64,000 bases of DNA from Hybos culiciformis. Lineage: Eukaryota > Arthropoda > Insecta > Diptera > Hybotidae. Made by a program: the position numbers and the translations under genes. The number at the start of each line of letters is the position of its first letter. Within the stretch, counting starts at the first letter, position 1. The DNA is taken from the NCBI GenBank assembly GCA_964007475.1, contig OZ023273.1:25345557-25409556 (forward strand), read 5' to 3'. The notes beneath the pieces are model-generated. The model did not search any database and was not told the DNA's origin. It saw nothing but the letters and a program-made list of their open reading frames with translations. Below, piece by piece: positions 34,848 to 45,953 of this stretch.

Positions 34848-36761
34848 TACAATAATCTACTATTATTTGGTAATTTTTTGTTAGCTCTAATTTAGAACTT
34901 AGCCAGATTCCATTAAAAATCAACTAAATTCATTTGTTCTTCCTGTAGTTTAAGCTTTAATTTTTTAACAAGTGCAAAAACTGTCTTTCATAGTTAATTC
35001 AGCATTCATTAAATCCGAACAAAACCTTCTGTATTCCAATAGGACTTTTATCATGTCGTAAGTCGAATTCCACCTAGTTTTACAGTCTAGTACGGCTTTT
35101 TTCATGTTTAACTTTTAAGCTAAAGAAAAAATATTCGGTGTTCGTAATGTTTTGCATTCATCTAGTGTTCTTCTAAAAGCATGACTAGATATAGCAATTG
35201 GACACTATGAGCAACACATCGGAAATGAATAATATTTGGGTGCGAATTATGCTAATGTTTCTGCTCCTTCATTTTCAATATTAGATAGAGCGTTTTCTTC
35301 CGCTTTGTCAAATCCATTGTCCGTTTGAAAGTTTTCATAATAGTCTTTTAATAATATATATTTTTCCCGTTACCTGACGTAATTGAATAAATTTGCTGCA
35401 ATTTGATGTCATAACAATCAAGAACATTGATGATAGGATTTTTTATGTAGACTCCTGATTGGCGATTTTGAGCCTCATGCATTTCTTTTTCCGTCGAAAA
35501 TATATGGAGCATTTATTCCTACAATGCATCTACCAAGGCAAGAAGCAGAATCAATCTTGACTGAAATTATTTTTTTGACATTTCCAATTTAATTTTATTA
35601 TTAATGTTCATTGCTTTGTCGTTAACAAAATCAATTACATAATGACTATTAACTAATATTTTTACTGTATTCATAATCGGATCGATTATTACTTTCATGC
35701 CAGAATCTTCAAAAATTGTGAAAAGACGACCAGTAACAGTTTCTAGCTTTCAATCAATGAAACCTTCATGAATATCGAGCCGTCTCGATCCAAAAAGCTC
35801 GAGCAAGCTCGCCTGTTTTTGCTTGAATGAAGATCGAGTTTTTATCTGCTAGTGGCTCGAGCTCAGCATTTTTAATGTTTTACATTTTACTTTTGTTTTT
35901 TTTTTTTATTTTATTGAACAGAAAAGTTTATATAGGGAAATATTTCACTTCAATCTTATAAGTCCAGTCAATTTTAACAGAAAATGATACACAGAAATGG
36001 ATTTTTTATGTTTTTATATTTTATGATGTTTTGTTTTTATATTTTATAATGTTTTGAAACTTTAATAATTAATAATTTTGCAATATTTATTGTAATTTTT
36101 ATAATTTTGATTAGATAATAATAATGAATTAATTAGAAGAGTAAAGTTGAATTTTATGCTCTGAAATTGGTTTTTTTATGTCATTGTTTTTTCATATGTA
36201 TTTAATTTTTAAGAAGGTTCGGGTGGCTCTAGCTACCCGATCCTCATTATACAAAAAGCTTGAAGGCTCGAACTTACGAAAATGGTCGAGTTTCAAAAAC
36301 CCTAATCGCACTCATTTATGGACTAGAAAAATCAACAAATTTAATAGTAAAATTTAAGTAAGTATGTACTTACTTTACTCAAAATGAGTTTAGGATTAAA
36401 TTTAATTTAAAATTCAACAAACAATAAAAAAGCACGTTCAATTTGTAGCAGAAAATCTAAATAATAATAAATAAAATACCACTAATCAATCGTTAGGCAC
36501 CATTAACGTAAACGGAAAACTTTACTATTTTCGTTTTTATGTGCAAAAATATACCGTTCGAACACGTTAGTATTGTTTTGAAATATTTGTTTTGTTGTTT
36601 TGTAATTCAAATAAACTGTGCACAGCGGAATTTTTTTAGTACAATTTTGAACCAAACGATCTTGAGTTTTGCCTGCGGATTCAGTGTTATAAAAACAGTA
36701 AACCTGAACCCATTTGGTTTCAGGTTCGCGTTCGGGTTCGGTTTCAGTCTCTCTAATATAT

Positions 36762-37665
36762 AAATATTCCTACGCCTAATTTGAACTTTGAAGAATCATA
36801 AAATAACACGGCATCAAAAGGCTTTGCATAAATTATTATTTTTTTTAAAACTATACCTGTTTATAATAAAATTATACCAAATTATAATAAATTCATAATC
36901 TCATCAAATTGAAAATTAAGATTGAATATTGAATACAATCCACTGGTTGTACGTATTCGAATTTGAAATTTGGAATTTCAAAATAGTATTATGTTTGGAA
37001 TTTGGACAATACAATACAGTAAATATAAGTCCTAAGGTTTTTTTTTTTTATAAACATAATAGATTAGTTTAGTCATGTGTTGAAAAATTATGGTCTATCA
37101 TTAAAAATTGTTAGAAGAAATTATAATATTCTCAAAGTTTCATATCACGGCCTCCTCAGTAGTGCGTACTGTGCCTGTGCACCTCTTGCACCTGCCTTGT
37201 TAAGGCACTGAATACCGCTATTAACGAAATCCCTTTATGAATTATGAGAATAAAAAGTTATCTAGATTTAAACTAAAACAAGCTTAGCAACGGGAAATTT
37301 TAAATTTCCCATAACAATTTCAATTTTTGTGTTTACTTATAAGTGAGTTTAATTTTAAAATCGTATAAAATAAAATAAATTCGAAAAACTATAAAATAAT
37401 ATTTTTCTTTTCAAGCCTAAAATTAAAAATTAATAAATCAAGCAATAAAATTAAAGTTAAACAAGTCAGAATACAACTTAAGTAAGAAAACCGTTATATA
37501 ACTAAATGTTGTTCGAAGAACATCAATTAATAGCAAGTGATTGAGTAATTAGCATTCATTTAAAATTTACATAATGATAAAAAACAGCAAAATTATAATA
37601 ATCAATAAAAATTAAGGGAATAAATAAATAAATGAATAAAGATTTAAATCCAATTTTTTATCAAC
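36762..37665. other. Host DNA upstream of gene b, unit 1
   Basis: Between hAT-2 and the gene b promoter the sequence is conserved in units 1 to 3. It contains a GC-rich block (about 37141-37215) with GTGCACCTCTTGCAC and GCCTTGTTAAGGC self-complementary parts. No coding segment was recognised. It may hold upstream control sequence for gene b or a transposon remnant. Confidence 0.35.
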
Positions 37666-37705
37666 TATTTAAGAAGCTGTTTTACTTGTGTAACTTTAGT
37701 TTAAA
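37666..37705 (+). promoter_or_regulatory. Candidate core promoter of gene b, unit 1
   Basis: TATTTAAG at 37666-37673 is a TATA-like box. The A of TTTAGTTT lies 32 bases downstream and would be a good initiator. A leader of about 53 bases then runs to GAAAACATG. The match is by pattern only. Confidence 0.4.
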
Positions 37706-37890
37706 AAAAAATTCCATCGACTTTTAAACAAAATACCTAAACTTGAAAACATGAACTAATTGCTTATCTTATTCTCAACTATGATGGTGATACAAGGTGT
37801 GTTTGGTAATGAAAAGCTAAAGGTAAGGAACCAACTATAGATAAACTGAAAAAAAATGGAAATAGTTTTTTTTTAATTTATACTACACTT

Positions 37891-40788
37891 ACTAAATCCC
37901 CTTCTCCCTTACCCCCTCGGTCTAATTTCTCCTTCTATTACCAAAACGTTAGAGGACTACGCACTAAGACCAAAGACGTTTATCTTAATTCGGTGAACCT
38001 TGATTTTGACGTATATGCTCTGACGGAGACATGGTTACATTCTTCGATAAATAACCTTGAACTTTTTGGTAATAGCTACGCCACTTTCAGAAGAGATAGA
38101 TACCTAGATATGAGTCCTTCTTCTAATAATACACCCAAAGGAGGAGGAGTTCTGATTGCTATAAAAAATTCCTTCCATTCTTCTGAAATATCCATCCCTA
38201 ATACAGACTCCCTTGAAATAATTTGTGTCAAAATTGAATTCGCTTTAAAAAACATTTATGTGTTTTGCGCTTACATTTCACCGAATTCCCATATTGATAT
38301 TTACTCTGGAGTTTTAAGGGCAATTGATTTTATCATTCCACAACTAAATCCTTCTGATGAGTTTATTTTGTGTGGAGACTTCAATTTACCTCATTTAAAG
38401 TGGACGCAACATGACGAAGAAGCATATCTCGTTCCTGTGAAACTTTCGCATGAGATTGATATTCTATTCCTAGATTGCATCAATAGTCATTCTCTCCAGC
38501 AAATTTCCAAAGTAAAAAACTCCCTTCTAAAACAACTTGACCTGATCTTTTCTTCTGATTGGAATAATACCCTTCTCTTTGACTGTGTTTCAACTCTTGT
38601 AAATATTGATCCTTATCACCCACCTATCTGCTTTACTATGCACCTTGACTGTCCTATAGAACCTGACGCTGCTAGTTTGTATTGCTACAATTTTAGCAAA
38701 GCTGACTTCGTAGGTTTAAATCAATTCTTTCTTTCTTACGACTTCTCTACATTGTTTGAAAATGTAGACATCGACCTTACTATAAGTAGTTTTTACAGCA
38801 TTGTTTATGAAGCTTTTAAACAATTTATCCCAATTACCATTGACAAAAAATCGGATTCTAGTCCTATCTGGCTCAATTCTCACTTAAAAGCTCTCAGAAA
38901 TAAAAAAAATAAGGCTTGGCGAACTTACTTGAAATCTAGAAGTATATGCGACCATTTAGCCTTTGTAAGTTTATTCGAAGAATTTAAGACCCTTTCTGAG
39001 CAAAAATATAACGACTATTTATATGAAACGTCAAATAAAATTAAAACTGACCCTAAATATTTTTGGAAATTTGTAAATAGTAAAAGAAAATGCGACAAAT
39101 TCCCAACATTTCTTGAATTCAACGGACGTAAGAGTAATGAATCCAAAATCATTTCGGAATTTTTCAAGGCTCATTTTTCAGCTCCATATAGTAACCCAGC
39201 CTTTCTCATTTCTGATGAAAATTTTTCCCATATTAAAGATCCCGTTGTCCCTTTGCCCTTAAACATATATTTCGACATTGATGAAGTGAAACTACAGTTG
39301 GAAAAACTTCGCAATAACTTCACCCCGGGCCCAGATGGCGTACCTGAAGCAATTTTAAAAAATTGCGCTGAATCTCTGGCCTCACCCCTATCCTCTCTTT
39401 TCAATTTTTCCCTTTCGTCTTGTACTTTCCCTTCTTTTTGGAAAAAAGCCTTTATTAAGCCTATTCACAAGAAGGGTTCCAAACAAGATGTTGAAAACTA
39501 CCGTCCCATTGCTAACCTTTCTGCTATACCTAAACTCTTTGAACTTTTGATTTACAACTCAATTTATGACCCTTGTAAAAACATTCTCATTCCCAATCAG
39601 CATGGTTTTATGAAAAAGAAATCAACCATCACTAATCTTCTTGAAACAACTTCTATTCTTGTCGAATCTATTGAATCGGGATTTCAAACTGATGTCATTT
39701 ACACCGACCTCAGCAAAGCTTTTGACCTTCTACCTCATAATGTAATTCTGTTCAAGTTAAATAAGTTGAAATTCCCTACTTACTTCGTTAATTGGGTTGG
39801 CTCTTATCTCAAGGATCGCACTTATAATGTAATTTTTAGATCTTCTATATCTTCAGCTTATGAAGCCAATTCAGGAGTTCCTCAAGGTAGTCATCTCGGT
39901 CCCCTTCTATTTATTATTTCCATAAATGACGTCTTTTCAATAATACGAAATAGTGAGCTTCAAATCTACGCGGACGATATGAAAATTTTTAAAAAAATCA
40001 CATCAGTTGAAGATGCAATCCTCCTCCAAGGAGATTTAGATCGCTTCTATACTTGGTGCCAATCTAATAACCTGTCTCTCAACATCAGTAAGTGTGCGTT
40101 CATGTCTTACACTCGTAAGCAAAGCCCCATCATATTCCCGTATTCTTTCAATAATAACGCAATTAGTAAAGCAACCACTTTCAAAGACCTGGGTGTGCTT
40201 TATGACGAAAAACTAACTTTTAAACTCCACTACGACAATATTATAAGTAAGACCAATTCCATGCTTGGTTTTGTCAAAAGATTTTCGCGTGAATTCAACG
40301 ATCCTTATATTCTTAAAATTCTATACACTACAATTGTCCGCCCCAATATTGAATATGCTAGTCAAGTTTGGTCACCTCACTATAATGTGCATATTGATCG
40401 CATTGAATCTATTCAAAAAAAATTCTTACGATTCGCCCTTCGCCACCTCCCGTGGTCAAATCCTTTAATTTTACCACCTTACGAAAACAGACTAAAATTA
40501 ATCAATTTAGTTCCCCTAAAAAAAAGACGCGAAGTGTCAGATGTAATTTTCATAACTCAAATTATCAATGAAAATATTATCTCTCCCTTTATTTTTCAGC
40601 GAATCGTATTTCGCAGCGATACCCGCCTCCGTTCTCCTGACCTTTTTACTCTTAAATTCCACAGAACGAACTATGGACAAAACGAACCAATCAATCGAAT
40701 GCTCTTGACAGGAAACAAATATAAACATTTAATTGATTTTTCTGTATCAAAAGAAACACTAAAACTAAAACTTTTTTCTAGTAACTAG
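37891..40788 (+). CDS. ORF2: AP endonuclease plus reverse transcriptase
   Basis: The open frame runs 965 residues from the element's first base with no stop or frameshift, but it has no element-encoded ATG at its start. Numbered from the GTG at 37993, the endonuclease shows QNVRGLRTK just upstream, TETWL at 11-15, GGGVLIAIKN at 50-59, CGDFN at 127-131 and DPYHPP at 206-211. The reverse transcriptase shows PGPDGVP near 445-451, ENYRPIANLSAIPKLFE at 501-517, TDLSKAFD at 571-578, GVPQGSHLGP at 628-637 and an intact YADD at 659-662. The C-terminal part has VRPNIEYASQVWSPHYN. The usual SDH in the last endonuclease motif is DPYH, a form I believe occurs in related clades. The intact frame suggests a recent insertion. 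Confidence 0.88.
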   Translation, partial: TKSPSPLPPRSNFSFYYQNVRGLRTKTKDVYLNSVNLDFDVYALTETWLHSSINNLELFGNSYATFRRDRYLDMSPSSNNTPKGGGVLIAIKNSFHSSEISIPNTDSLEIICVKIEFALKNIYVFCAYISPNSHIDIYSGVLRAIDFIIPQLNPSDEFILCGDFNLPHLKWTQHDEEAYLVPVKLSHEIDILFLDCINSHSLQQISKVKNSLLKQLDLIFSSDWNNTLLFDCVSTLVNIDPYHPPICFTMHLDCPIEPDAASLYCYNFSKADFVGLNQFFLSYDFSTLFENVDIDLTISSFYSIVYEAFKQFIPITIDKKSDSSPIWLNSHLKALRNKKNKAWRTYLKSRSICDHLAFVSLFEEFKTLSEQKYNDYLYETSNKIKTDPKYFWKFVNSKRKCDKFPTFLEFNGRKSNESKIISEFFKAHFSAPYSNPAFLISDENFSHIKDPVVPLPLNIYFDIDEVKLQLEKLRNNFTPGPDGVPEAILKNCAESLASPLSSLFNFSLSSCTFPSFWKKAFIKPIHKKGSKQDVENYRPIANLSAIPKLFELLIYNSIYDPCKNILIPNQHGFMKKKSTITNLLETTSILVESIESGFQTDVIYTDLSKAFDLLPHNVILFKLNKLKFPTYFVNWVGSYLKDRTYNVIFRSSISSAYEANSGVPQGSHLGPLLFIISINDVFSIIRNSELQIYADDMKIFKKITSVEDAILLQGDLDRFYTWCQSNNLSLNISKCAFMSYTRKQSPIIFPYSFNNNAISKATTFKDLGVLYDEKLTFKLHYDNIISKTNSMLGFVKRFSREFNDPYILKILYTTIVRPNIEYASQVWSPHYNVHIDRIESIQKKFLRFALRHLPWSNPLILPPYENRLKLINLVPLKKRREVSDVIFITQIINENIISPFIFQRIVFRSDTRLRSPDLFTLKFHRTNYGQNEPINRMLLTGNKYKHLIDFSVSKETLKLKLFSSN

Positions 40789-40958
40789 ATTGTAAATTTT
40801 AACTTGTAAATTTTATATTATATTATATTAAATTTAAATTGTACATAAATTATTGTTTTGTAATTTTAATTGTAATTTTGAATTGTTAAATTGAAATTAT
40901 TTTTGTAAAAGTTTGATCTAAACTGAAATAAATAAAGTATATATCTAACAAAGTAAAA
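37891..40958 (+). mobile_element. Jockey-like non-LTR retrotransposon in the gene b intron
   Basis: The unit 2 intron gives the empty site: TACTACACTTAATAC there is split here after CACTT. ACTT is repeated at 37887-37890 and 40959-40962, an unusually short target duplication. The 3' UTR is AT-rich with AATAAA near 40930-40940 and a short A-rich end. ORF1 is missing and the element starts inside the ORF2 leader, so it is 5'-truncated. It lies in the same orientation as gene b. Confidence 0.88.
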
Positions 40959-41980
40959 ACTTAATACAAAATATACTCGGTCATTTCCATTGAAACTTTA
41001 AACAAAGTACAATACTAAAAATAAACTACAATACTTAAGTGTTTTAACTGGATTTTCTGTAGAACCATTTAAAAGTTTCAGTATTTTTAAACCGAGTTGT
41101 TTAAAGTAGGTTTTTTAATATTACTCAACAACAAAAAATTACAAAACGGAATCAGATGAGTTAGATGATTGTACGGTTGTTTATGCATTATTTTTTGCCA
41201 AGAATTTTCGAATAATTTGCATCGTGTAAAATACATATTGATTTTCCACAAAATCGGTGTTTTCAAACGAGAAGATTTTAGAAACTAATATGCCAATATA
41301 TAAACGAATTAAATATGTAAGTTATATATGTGGAATTTAATTAGAGGTGGAGCACAATATCTATAAAGGAAACCGTACAAACGTGTTTTTTATTTAGTAT
41401 CCTAAAATTCATATTTATAGTGGATTTTCTTTAAAAATAAAAGAGTTAATGAACTGAAACAAGTAGAAACATAATGTAATTATTTGTTAATTGAGGAGTC
41501 AACTTGTTTTTTGTTGAAAAATAATTTTACTAGATGAAAGTAGCATGAACAATTTTTAAAAAAATTGTTTTTGTTCATTAAATTTTCTAATCATATACAA
41601 TTTTTATTGCAGCGTATGGAGAACTACGAAGATTCTGATTCTTCAGATTGAAATATTTTCTTGGTGGTTAAAACTAAAAATGTAATCAAATATAAACTAT
41701 ATTAAATTGAATTATAAAATGTTTTTTATTGATTAAATATTTTTCGAAAAGAGTACCTCTAGGTATGACAAATAACGGTTTAATTGAATTAAAGAAAACT
41801 TAAAAAAAAAAAATTCATCATAAAAATAATTAATAAAAACATTAATTAAAAACATTAATTAAAAACTTCAATTAAATATATTAATTAAAAACTTTAATGT
41901 GAAGAATGCATCTGATTCTTTGATTTCATGATTTTCTTAAAATTGGGCGTTTTGTTTGATAACTGAACTCGCGTATAAAT

Positions 41981-43234
41981 CGTCGGCTGAGAATTTAATT
42001 GTCGTATGTAGATTTTGTCAGTTTTAGGATTATGATCATTTCTTAAGTTTTCGAGGCTGAATTTTCTTTTGCCGCAATCAGTTTTTTTATTTCTCTATTA
42101 GTTTTCGAGATATTCAGCTTGTATTTTGTTGTATGTATCATAAAAGAAACATTTTGAGGGAATAATTGTCGTATACGTTGAATTTTTGCCACATACGACA
42201 AATATGGATATAAAAATATGTATAATTTTTTTATTTTTATTTTTTGTCGTATGCATATTACGACGGTATTTGGGTGTGAAATGAGTATTGTATTAAGAAT
42301 AAATAATTTTTTCAAATTTATAACACAAAAGTTTAAATAATTTTTATCAAAAAATATATGAATTGTTCTAAAATTTTTAACATTGTTGTTAGATATGGAA
42401 CGATCAACTTTATCAAAATCACCTTTTTTAAAAGGGTATGTTATGATAAATAAATGGTGTTATAGACAGCTACTTAAAAAATAACGAAAGATCTTGACTA
42501 CAAAGATGTCAATTTAAAAATTTTAAAACCAAGAGCTTCAGTTCAGTACCACTTTCGCTTAATTTTTCTTCTTAAACTTTCGCTTAATTTTTCGGAACTG
42601 CTATAAAAAGTTTTTGTAGAAATGAATTTGTTATTTGATTATTTTAATTTTCTTAAAACTTTAATTAGTTTTTCTATTAAGGCTATACGTGGAAATTTTT
42701 TTCATTTTTATTAGCGAGCGTTGAAAGTATTTTAAAGTTATTGATTGTTATTTTTTGAAGTATTGATTGAAAATGTTGAATTATTTACTAAAAATTTTTA
42801 AGAAATGTTTGATTGAATATTATTTATTTTGATTTTTATTAGAAAATATATTTCTCAATTCATTATTTCTAAAAGAGACATTGCAATCTTGTACAAAAGT
42901 ACTACTTATCTAGAACAAAATGTCGATATACAACAAAGTTATCTAAATTATTTTGAATTTGTATGTCGTATGTAAGAATTTCAAAATTAATTTGTCGTAT
43001 GTCAGCATTTACTGAATAAACTAATTTCGAGGAAAATTAAAAATTTCTCCATTATTAATTCCTGGAAAGCTTTCATATTCGGAACATAAAATCTTCAATA
43101 AATTTACTAAATTTTCATTTAAAGTGTGAAGAAGATCCAACCTTTACGAAAAAAGCTACCAGCTGTTAAACTTTAAAATCGATTTTCTCAAAACTAACGA
43201 ACTCTACATACGACATTTAAATTCTGAGCCGACG
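41981..43234. mobile_element. GTCGTATGT element, unit 2 copy
   Basis: This 1,254 bp copy lacks both insertions seen in unit 1 and a stretch of about 75 bp present in units 3 and 4 (between CTTCAG and AGTACCACTTTC near 42540). The AAAT flanks are kept. Confidence 0.55.
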
Positions 43235-43326
43235 AAATGTGCCTTAACTTATATTCTGGTTTGAATGACAGGTAATGTTAATAATGCAAGATCACAATAG
43301 CATTGGCTAAAATACACGGGTATATT

Positions 43327-43974
43327 CAGGCCCGGATTTACATAATTTGGCGCCTTCGGCGGTTTTTGAAAATTGCCAAAAGTTATTTATAATAAATGAA
43401 AAAAATACTACTAAAGTTAATGTATAGAATTATAGATATATCTTTATTTTTTAATTTATAAGCATTTTTTTCCTAATTTTATTGTAACAAATTTTTCGAA
43501 AACTTCTTCAAACGATATTTTGTATAACATTTTATTTTCTATTGCTAAGATCATAAAATCATTAAATTTGTCATCACATAAGGTTGATCTCAAGTTAGTT
43601 TTTATTCTTCTCAGTGCAGAAAACGACCTTTCTGCTGAACAATTAGATGATGGAGTTGATAAAAATATTCTTAACATAATTTCTATATTTGGATAGACAT
43701 CTGACAAAAATTGATATAAATAAAAAACTAGGAGATCTCTGTGCAAGTTGTTCAGTTTTTTTTTTTTTTGCATTATAATTGTATTATAAGAAAAAAATTT
43801 ATTTTTAAAAAATTGTTTTTCATTTTTTGCTATGGGTAAAAATAATTTTTTTTTCCTCCCTAAAATTAGCGAAATTTTGCTGAAAGCGAAATTTCACGGA
43901 ACGAATTTTGCGCCCTTTTGAAATGTTGCGCCCGTGGCATTTGCCCCATTTGCCCATAGGTAAATCCGGAACTG
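43327..43974 (-). mobile_element. hAT-1 element, unit 2 copy
   Basis: The target duplication GGTATATT is at 43319-43326 and 43975-43982, the same site as in unit 1, so the insertion happened before units 1 and 2 separated or was shared by exchange. It is 648 bp long and keeps the original sequence where unit 1 has the inverted duplication. Confidence 0.9.
43456..43773 (-). pseudogene. hAT-1 transposase C-terminal domain, open 105 codons
   Basis: The frame opens with ATG and runs through LLVFYLYQFLSDVYPNIEIM, LRIFLSTPSSNCSAERSFS, ALRRIKTNLRSTL and MILAIENKM to a C-terminal FEKFVTIKLGKK. This is the hATC dimerisation domain of a ZMYM1-like hAT transposase. The catalytic and DNA-binding parts are absent, so the piece is a relic although its frame is still open. 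A stand-alone hATC protein is conceivable, but no promoter is evident. Confidence 0.75.
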
Positions 43975-44154
43975 GGTATATTGCACAAAAAAAATTACAT
44001 GAATTTGGTGGACATCGAACCGCCACCGATGTTTCTGTTTTTAGCTGCTTTATTTAAAAATTGTAAATTTAATTTGGTGATAGATTGTAAACTTTCCGAG
44101 GAAAATGTGAATAAGTTAAACACCTTTTTTTTTTTATGAAATAAAATTTGTCAC

Positions 44155-44218
44155 GCGGAACTCCTAAATCTTTTCGTGGAACCCCAGGGTTCCACGGAAC
44201 ACACTTTGGGAACCAATG
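44155..44218. mobile_element. Right end of hAT-0, unit 2
   Basis: The terminus ends ACTTTGGGAACCAATG, with CCAGGGTTCCACGGAAC just inside it. Immediately right of it begins DNA homologous to the intron of gene b. Confidence 0.65.
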
Positions 44219-44630
44219 AATTAGATGAATGTAGGGTTGTTTATGCATTATTTTTTGCCAAAAATTTTCGAATAATTTGCATCGTGTAAAATACGTATTG
44301 CTTTTCAAAATCGGTGTTTTCAAACGAAAAGATTTTAGAAACTAATATGCCAATATATAAACGAATTAAATATGCAACTTATATATGTGGAATTTAAATA
44401 GATTTATATTCGATTTTCCTTAAAAATAAAAGAGTTAATGAACTGAAACAAGTAGAAACATAATGTAATAATTTGTTAATTAAGGAATCAATTTGTTTTG
44501 TGTTGAAAATTAATTTTACTAGATGAAGGTAGCATGAACAATTTTAAAAAAATTCCTCCGAATCGTCGGAGTTTTAAAAAAATTGTTTTTGTTCATTAAA
44601 TTTTCTAATCATATACAATTTTTATTGCAG

Positions 44631-44678
44631 CCTATGGAAGAACCTAAAAAACTTGACTATAGAAATTATTATAGTTAA
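44631..44678 (+). pseudogene. Gene a, unit 2: orphan second exon
   Basis: A branch-point-like CTAATCATATAC and the acceptor TTTTTATTGCAG precede a phase-0 frame reading PMEEPKKLDYRNYYS and a stop. The 3' half of the intron, the acceptor and the 3' UTR are homologous to gene b, and both second exons begin with two codons containing Met-Glu. No exon 1 with a signal peptide is found upstream; the right end of hAT-0 lies where it should be. It could still be used by splicing from the exon 1 of a neighbouring unit, which is speculative. Confidence 0.45.
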
Positions 44679-44867
44679 AACTAAAAATGTAATCAAATAT
44701 AAACTATATTAAATAGAATTATAAAATGTTTTTTATTGATTAAAAATTTTTCGAAAAGAGTACCTCTCGGTACGACAAATAACAGTTGGTTAGTTGCAAA
44801 CTTACCGTTAGGAAGATTTATTTCTATTACTTATTTTTATGTGAGGAACTCTTTAAAATATAACTTA

Positions 44868-45332
44868 TGCCTTGGACAGACTGAACTCGAAAAACATGTT
44901 CTTGACCACAAAAACATGTTATTAAAATCACGAACAGACTACCTTTAATGTGTTTCACAAAACAGATAAATATCTGTTTTTTTTTTCAAGTTTAAAAACA
45001 AAAGTAAACAATACAATATACCTACAAATTCAATTCAAATTCAAAATAAAAAACAATAACAAACTTTTTTTTCATTTGTTTACAAATAAATACAACATAT
45101 AATTGTCAAAGTCAACGTCAAAAATGATACCCCAGTGAACATTAATGGCTTCCACATATTGCCTCACGAAATATTTGTAAAAATTACTCAACCCATCCTT
45201 TAATAACAACATGTTTTCGCAAGAACATGTTCTTGTTCTTGTTTTTATTACTATGGGAAAACTACTTTAAAAACATAAAATTAACATGTTCTTGATCAAG
45301 AACATGTTAATCGTGTCAGTCTGTCCAAGGCA
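44868..45332. mobile_element. PIF/Harbinger-like MITE, third copy
   Basis: The ends TGCCTTGGACAGACTGA are near-perfect inverted repeats flanked by TTA (44865-44867, 45333-45335). Units 3 and 4 carry the empty site TATAACTTACTGAAAA at about 55183 and 63524, which proves the borders and the 3 bp duplication. It lies about 190 bp downstream of the gene a exon. Confidence 0.92.
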
Positions 45333-45953
45333 TTACTGAAAATTTTAAGATATTGAGGACAAACAGGTTGTGTTTTGCAAACAAAAAATCACACCGTTTT
45401 TAAAGGCCTGGACGTATATCTATAACATAAAGAACATAAAAAACCGATGAAACTAATTCAAGCAAAAGAAAGACCTAAGTTGGTAATTTGGATACAATAT
45501 AATATTTAGGTCCAATTCGGATTGCAATGAATTTTATTATGTAACATACAATTTATTTCTAAATCTTGATTCAAACTAATAAAACATTGGCTTGGGAAAA
45601 CAAATTACCAAACAACATTTTAAACTCAGGCGCAATAAAATATTAAAAGGTTCAATGAAGATGCTCGAGGTTCATTCAACCATTTCGCTGTCTAATGTAA
45701 AAACTTGGAAATTCAATTATTGAAAATAGTTTTTTCGGAGATGAATTGCTTTTTAGTTAGGCGATGAATTGCTGGCGATTCATATTTTATGTTTTTTTTT
45801 GTTTCTTTTATGTTTCGGTATGAAAACAAAATTTTTGCAATCTAAAAATGTATCTCCAAAAGGGAGCATTACCGAGAAAAAAGCTTTGATTTGGTGGTTT
45901 GGGCACCGCCTCTAACCCCTCACCCTTCCTGCAGTTTAACCGTGTTGAATTTC

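Larger units (their letters stand above)
32200..35750 (-). pseudogene. hAT-2 transposase pseudogene, unit 1
   Basis: Transposase pieces are in order on the minus strand. Near 35750-35690 is GRLFTIFEDSGMKVIIDP. Near 35580-35510 is SVKIDSASCLGRCIVGINA. At about 35103-34970 is KAVLDCKTRWNSTYDM, the hallmark 'D--TRWNSTY-M' of zf-BED hAT transposases. At 32665-32341 a 105-codon frame begins LIAAAYLDSRFRLMLS, matching the 'A-FLDPRFK' block, and continues into an acidic SSEEDED linker. After a frameshift comes AVRAFSALKFISSPQRHN, the hATC core. Stops and frameshifts are numerous, so no active protein can be made. Confidence 0.8.
32021..36753 (-). mobile_element. hAT-2 element, unit 1 copy
   Basis: The ends CAGGGACTGAAAC and GAGAGACTGAAAC are flanked by TAATATAT at 32013-32020 and 36754-36761, an exact 8 bp duplication. 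The subterminal regions contain repeated GGTTCG/GGTTCA blocks. The minus strand holds a decayed transposase. Nested inside are hAT-3 (32956-34545) and a 169 bp hairpin. Confidence 0.88.
37751..41651 (+). pseudogene. Gene b, unit 1: secreted-peptide pseudogene
   Basis: Exon 1 is 37751-37822 and exon 2 is 41613-41651. Relative to the intact copies, codon 3 is TAA instead of TTA, which stops translation at once; the next in-frame ATG is codon 11, inside the signal peptide. Exon 1 also has Glu instead of Val two residues after the predicted signal cleavage site, and exon 2 begins Arg-Met-Glu-Asn. The donor (AAG|GTAAGG) and acceptor (TTTTTATTGCAG) remain. The 3.8 kb intron contains a Jockey-like insertion starting 68 bases after the donor. 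It should be non-functional. Confidence 0.6.
27609..41780. repeat. Tandem segmental array, unit 1 (14,172 bp)
   Basis: Unit 1 starts at the TAATTGAATTAAAGAAAAC landmark. It carries more insertions than the other units: a hAT (28120-28907), a nested MITE pair (28965-29635), hAT-1, hAT-3 and a Jockey-like element. It lacks about 1.45 kb present in unit 2 (about 44566-46013), which includes the gene a exon 2 segment; the break lies near 31987 (CCGAATCG to TGATGAATC). Gene b here is a pseudogene. Confidence 0.9.

Noticed and set aside
34613..34855. 80-codon open frame repeated in three units
   Set aside because: It lies across the 169 bp hairpin in hAT-2. Conservation follows the hairpin, and no start context or homology supports a protein.
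36539..36763. 74-codon open frame repeated in units 1 to 3
   Set aside because: It reads through the GGTTCGG subterminal repeats and right end of hAT-2 into the target duplication, so it is not a natural gene.
44069..44323. 84-codon minus-strand frame repeated in units 2 to 4
   Set aside because: It is antisense through the hAT-0 end and the gene a intron, and it changes length with the short rearrangement in unit 3.
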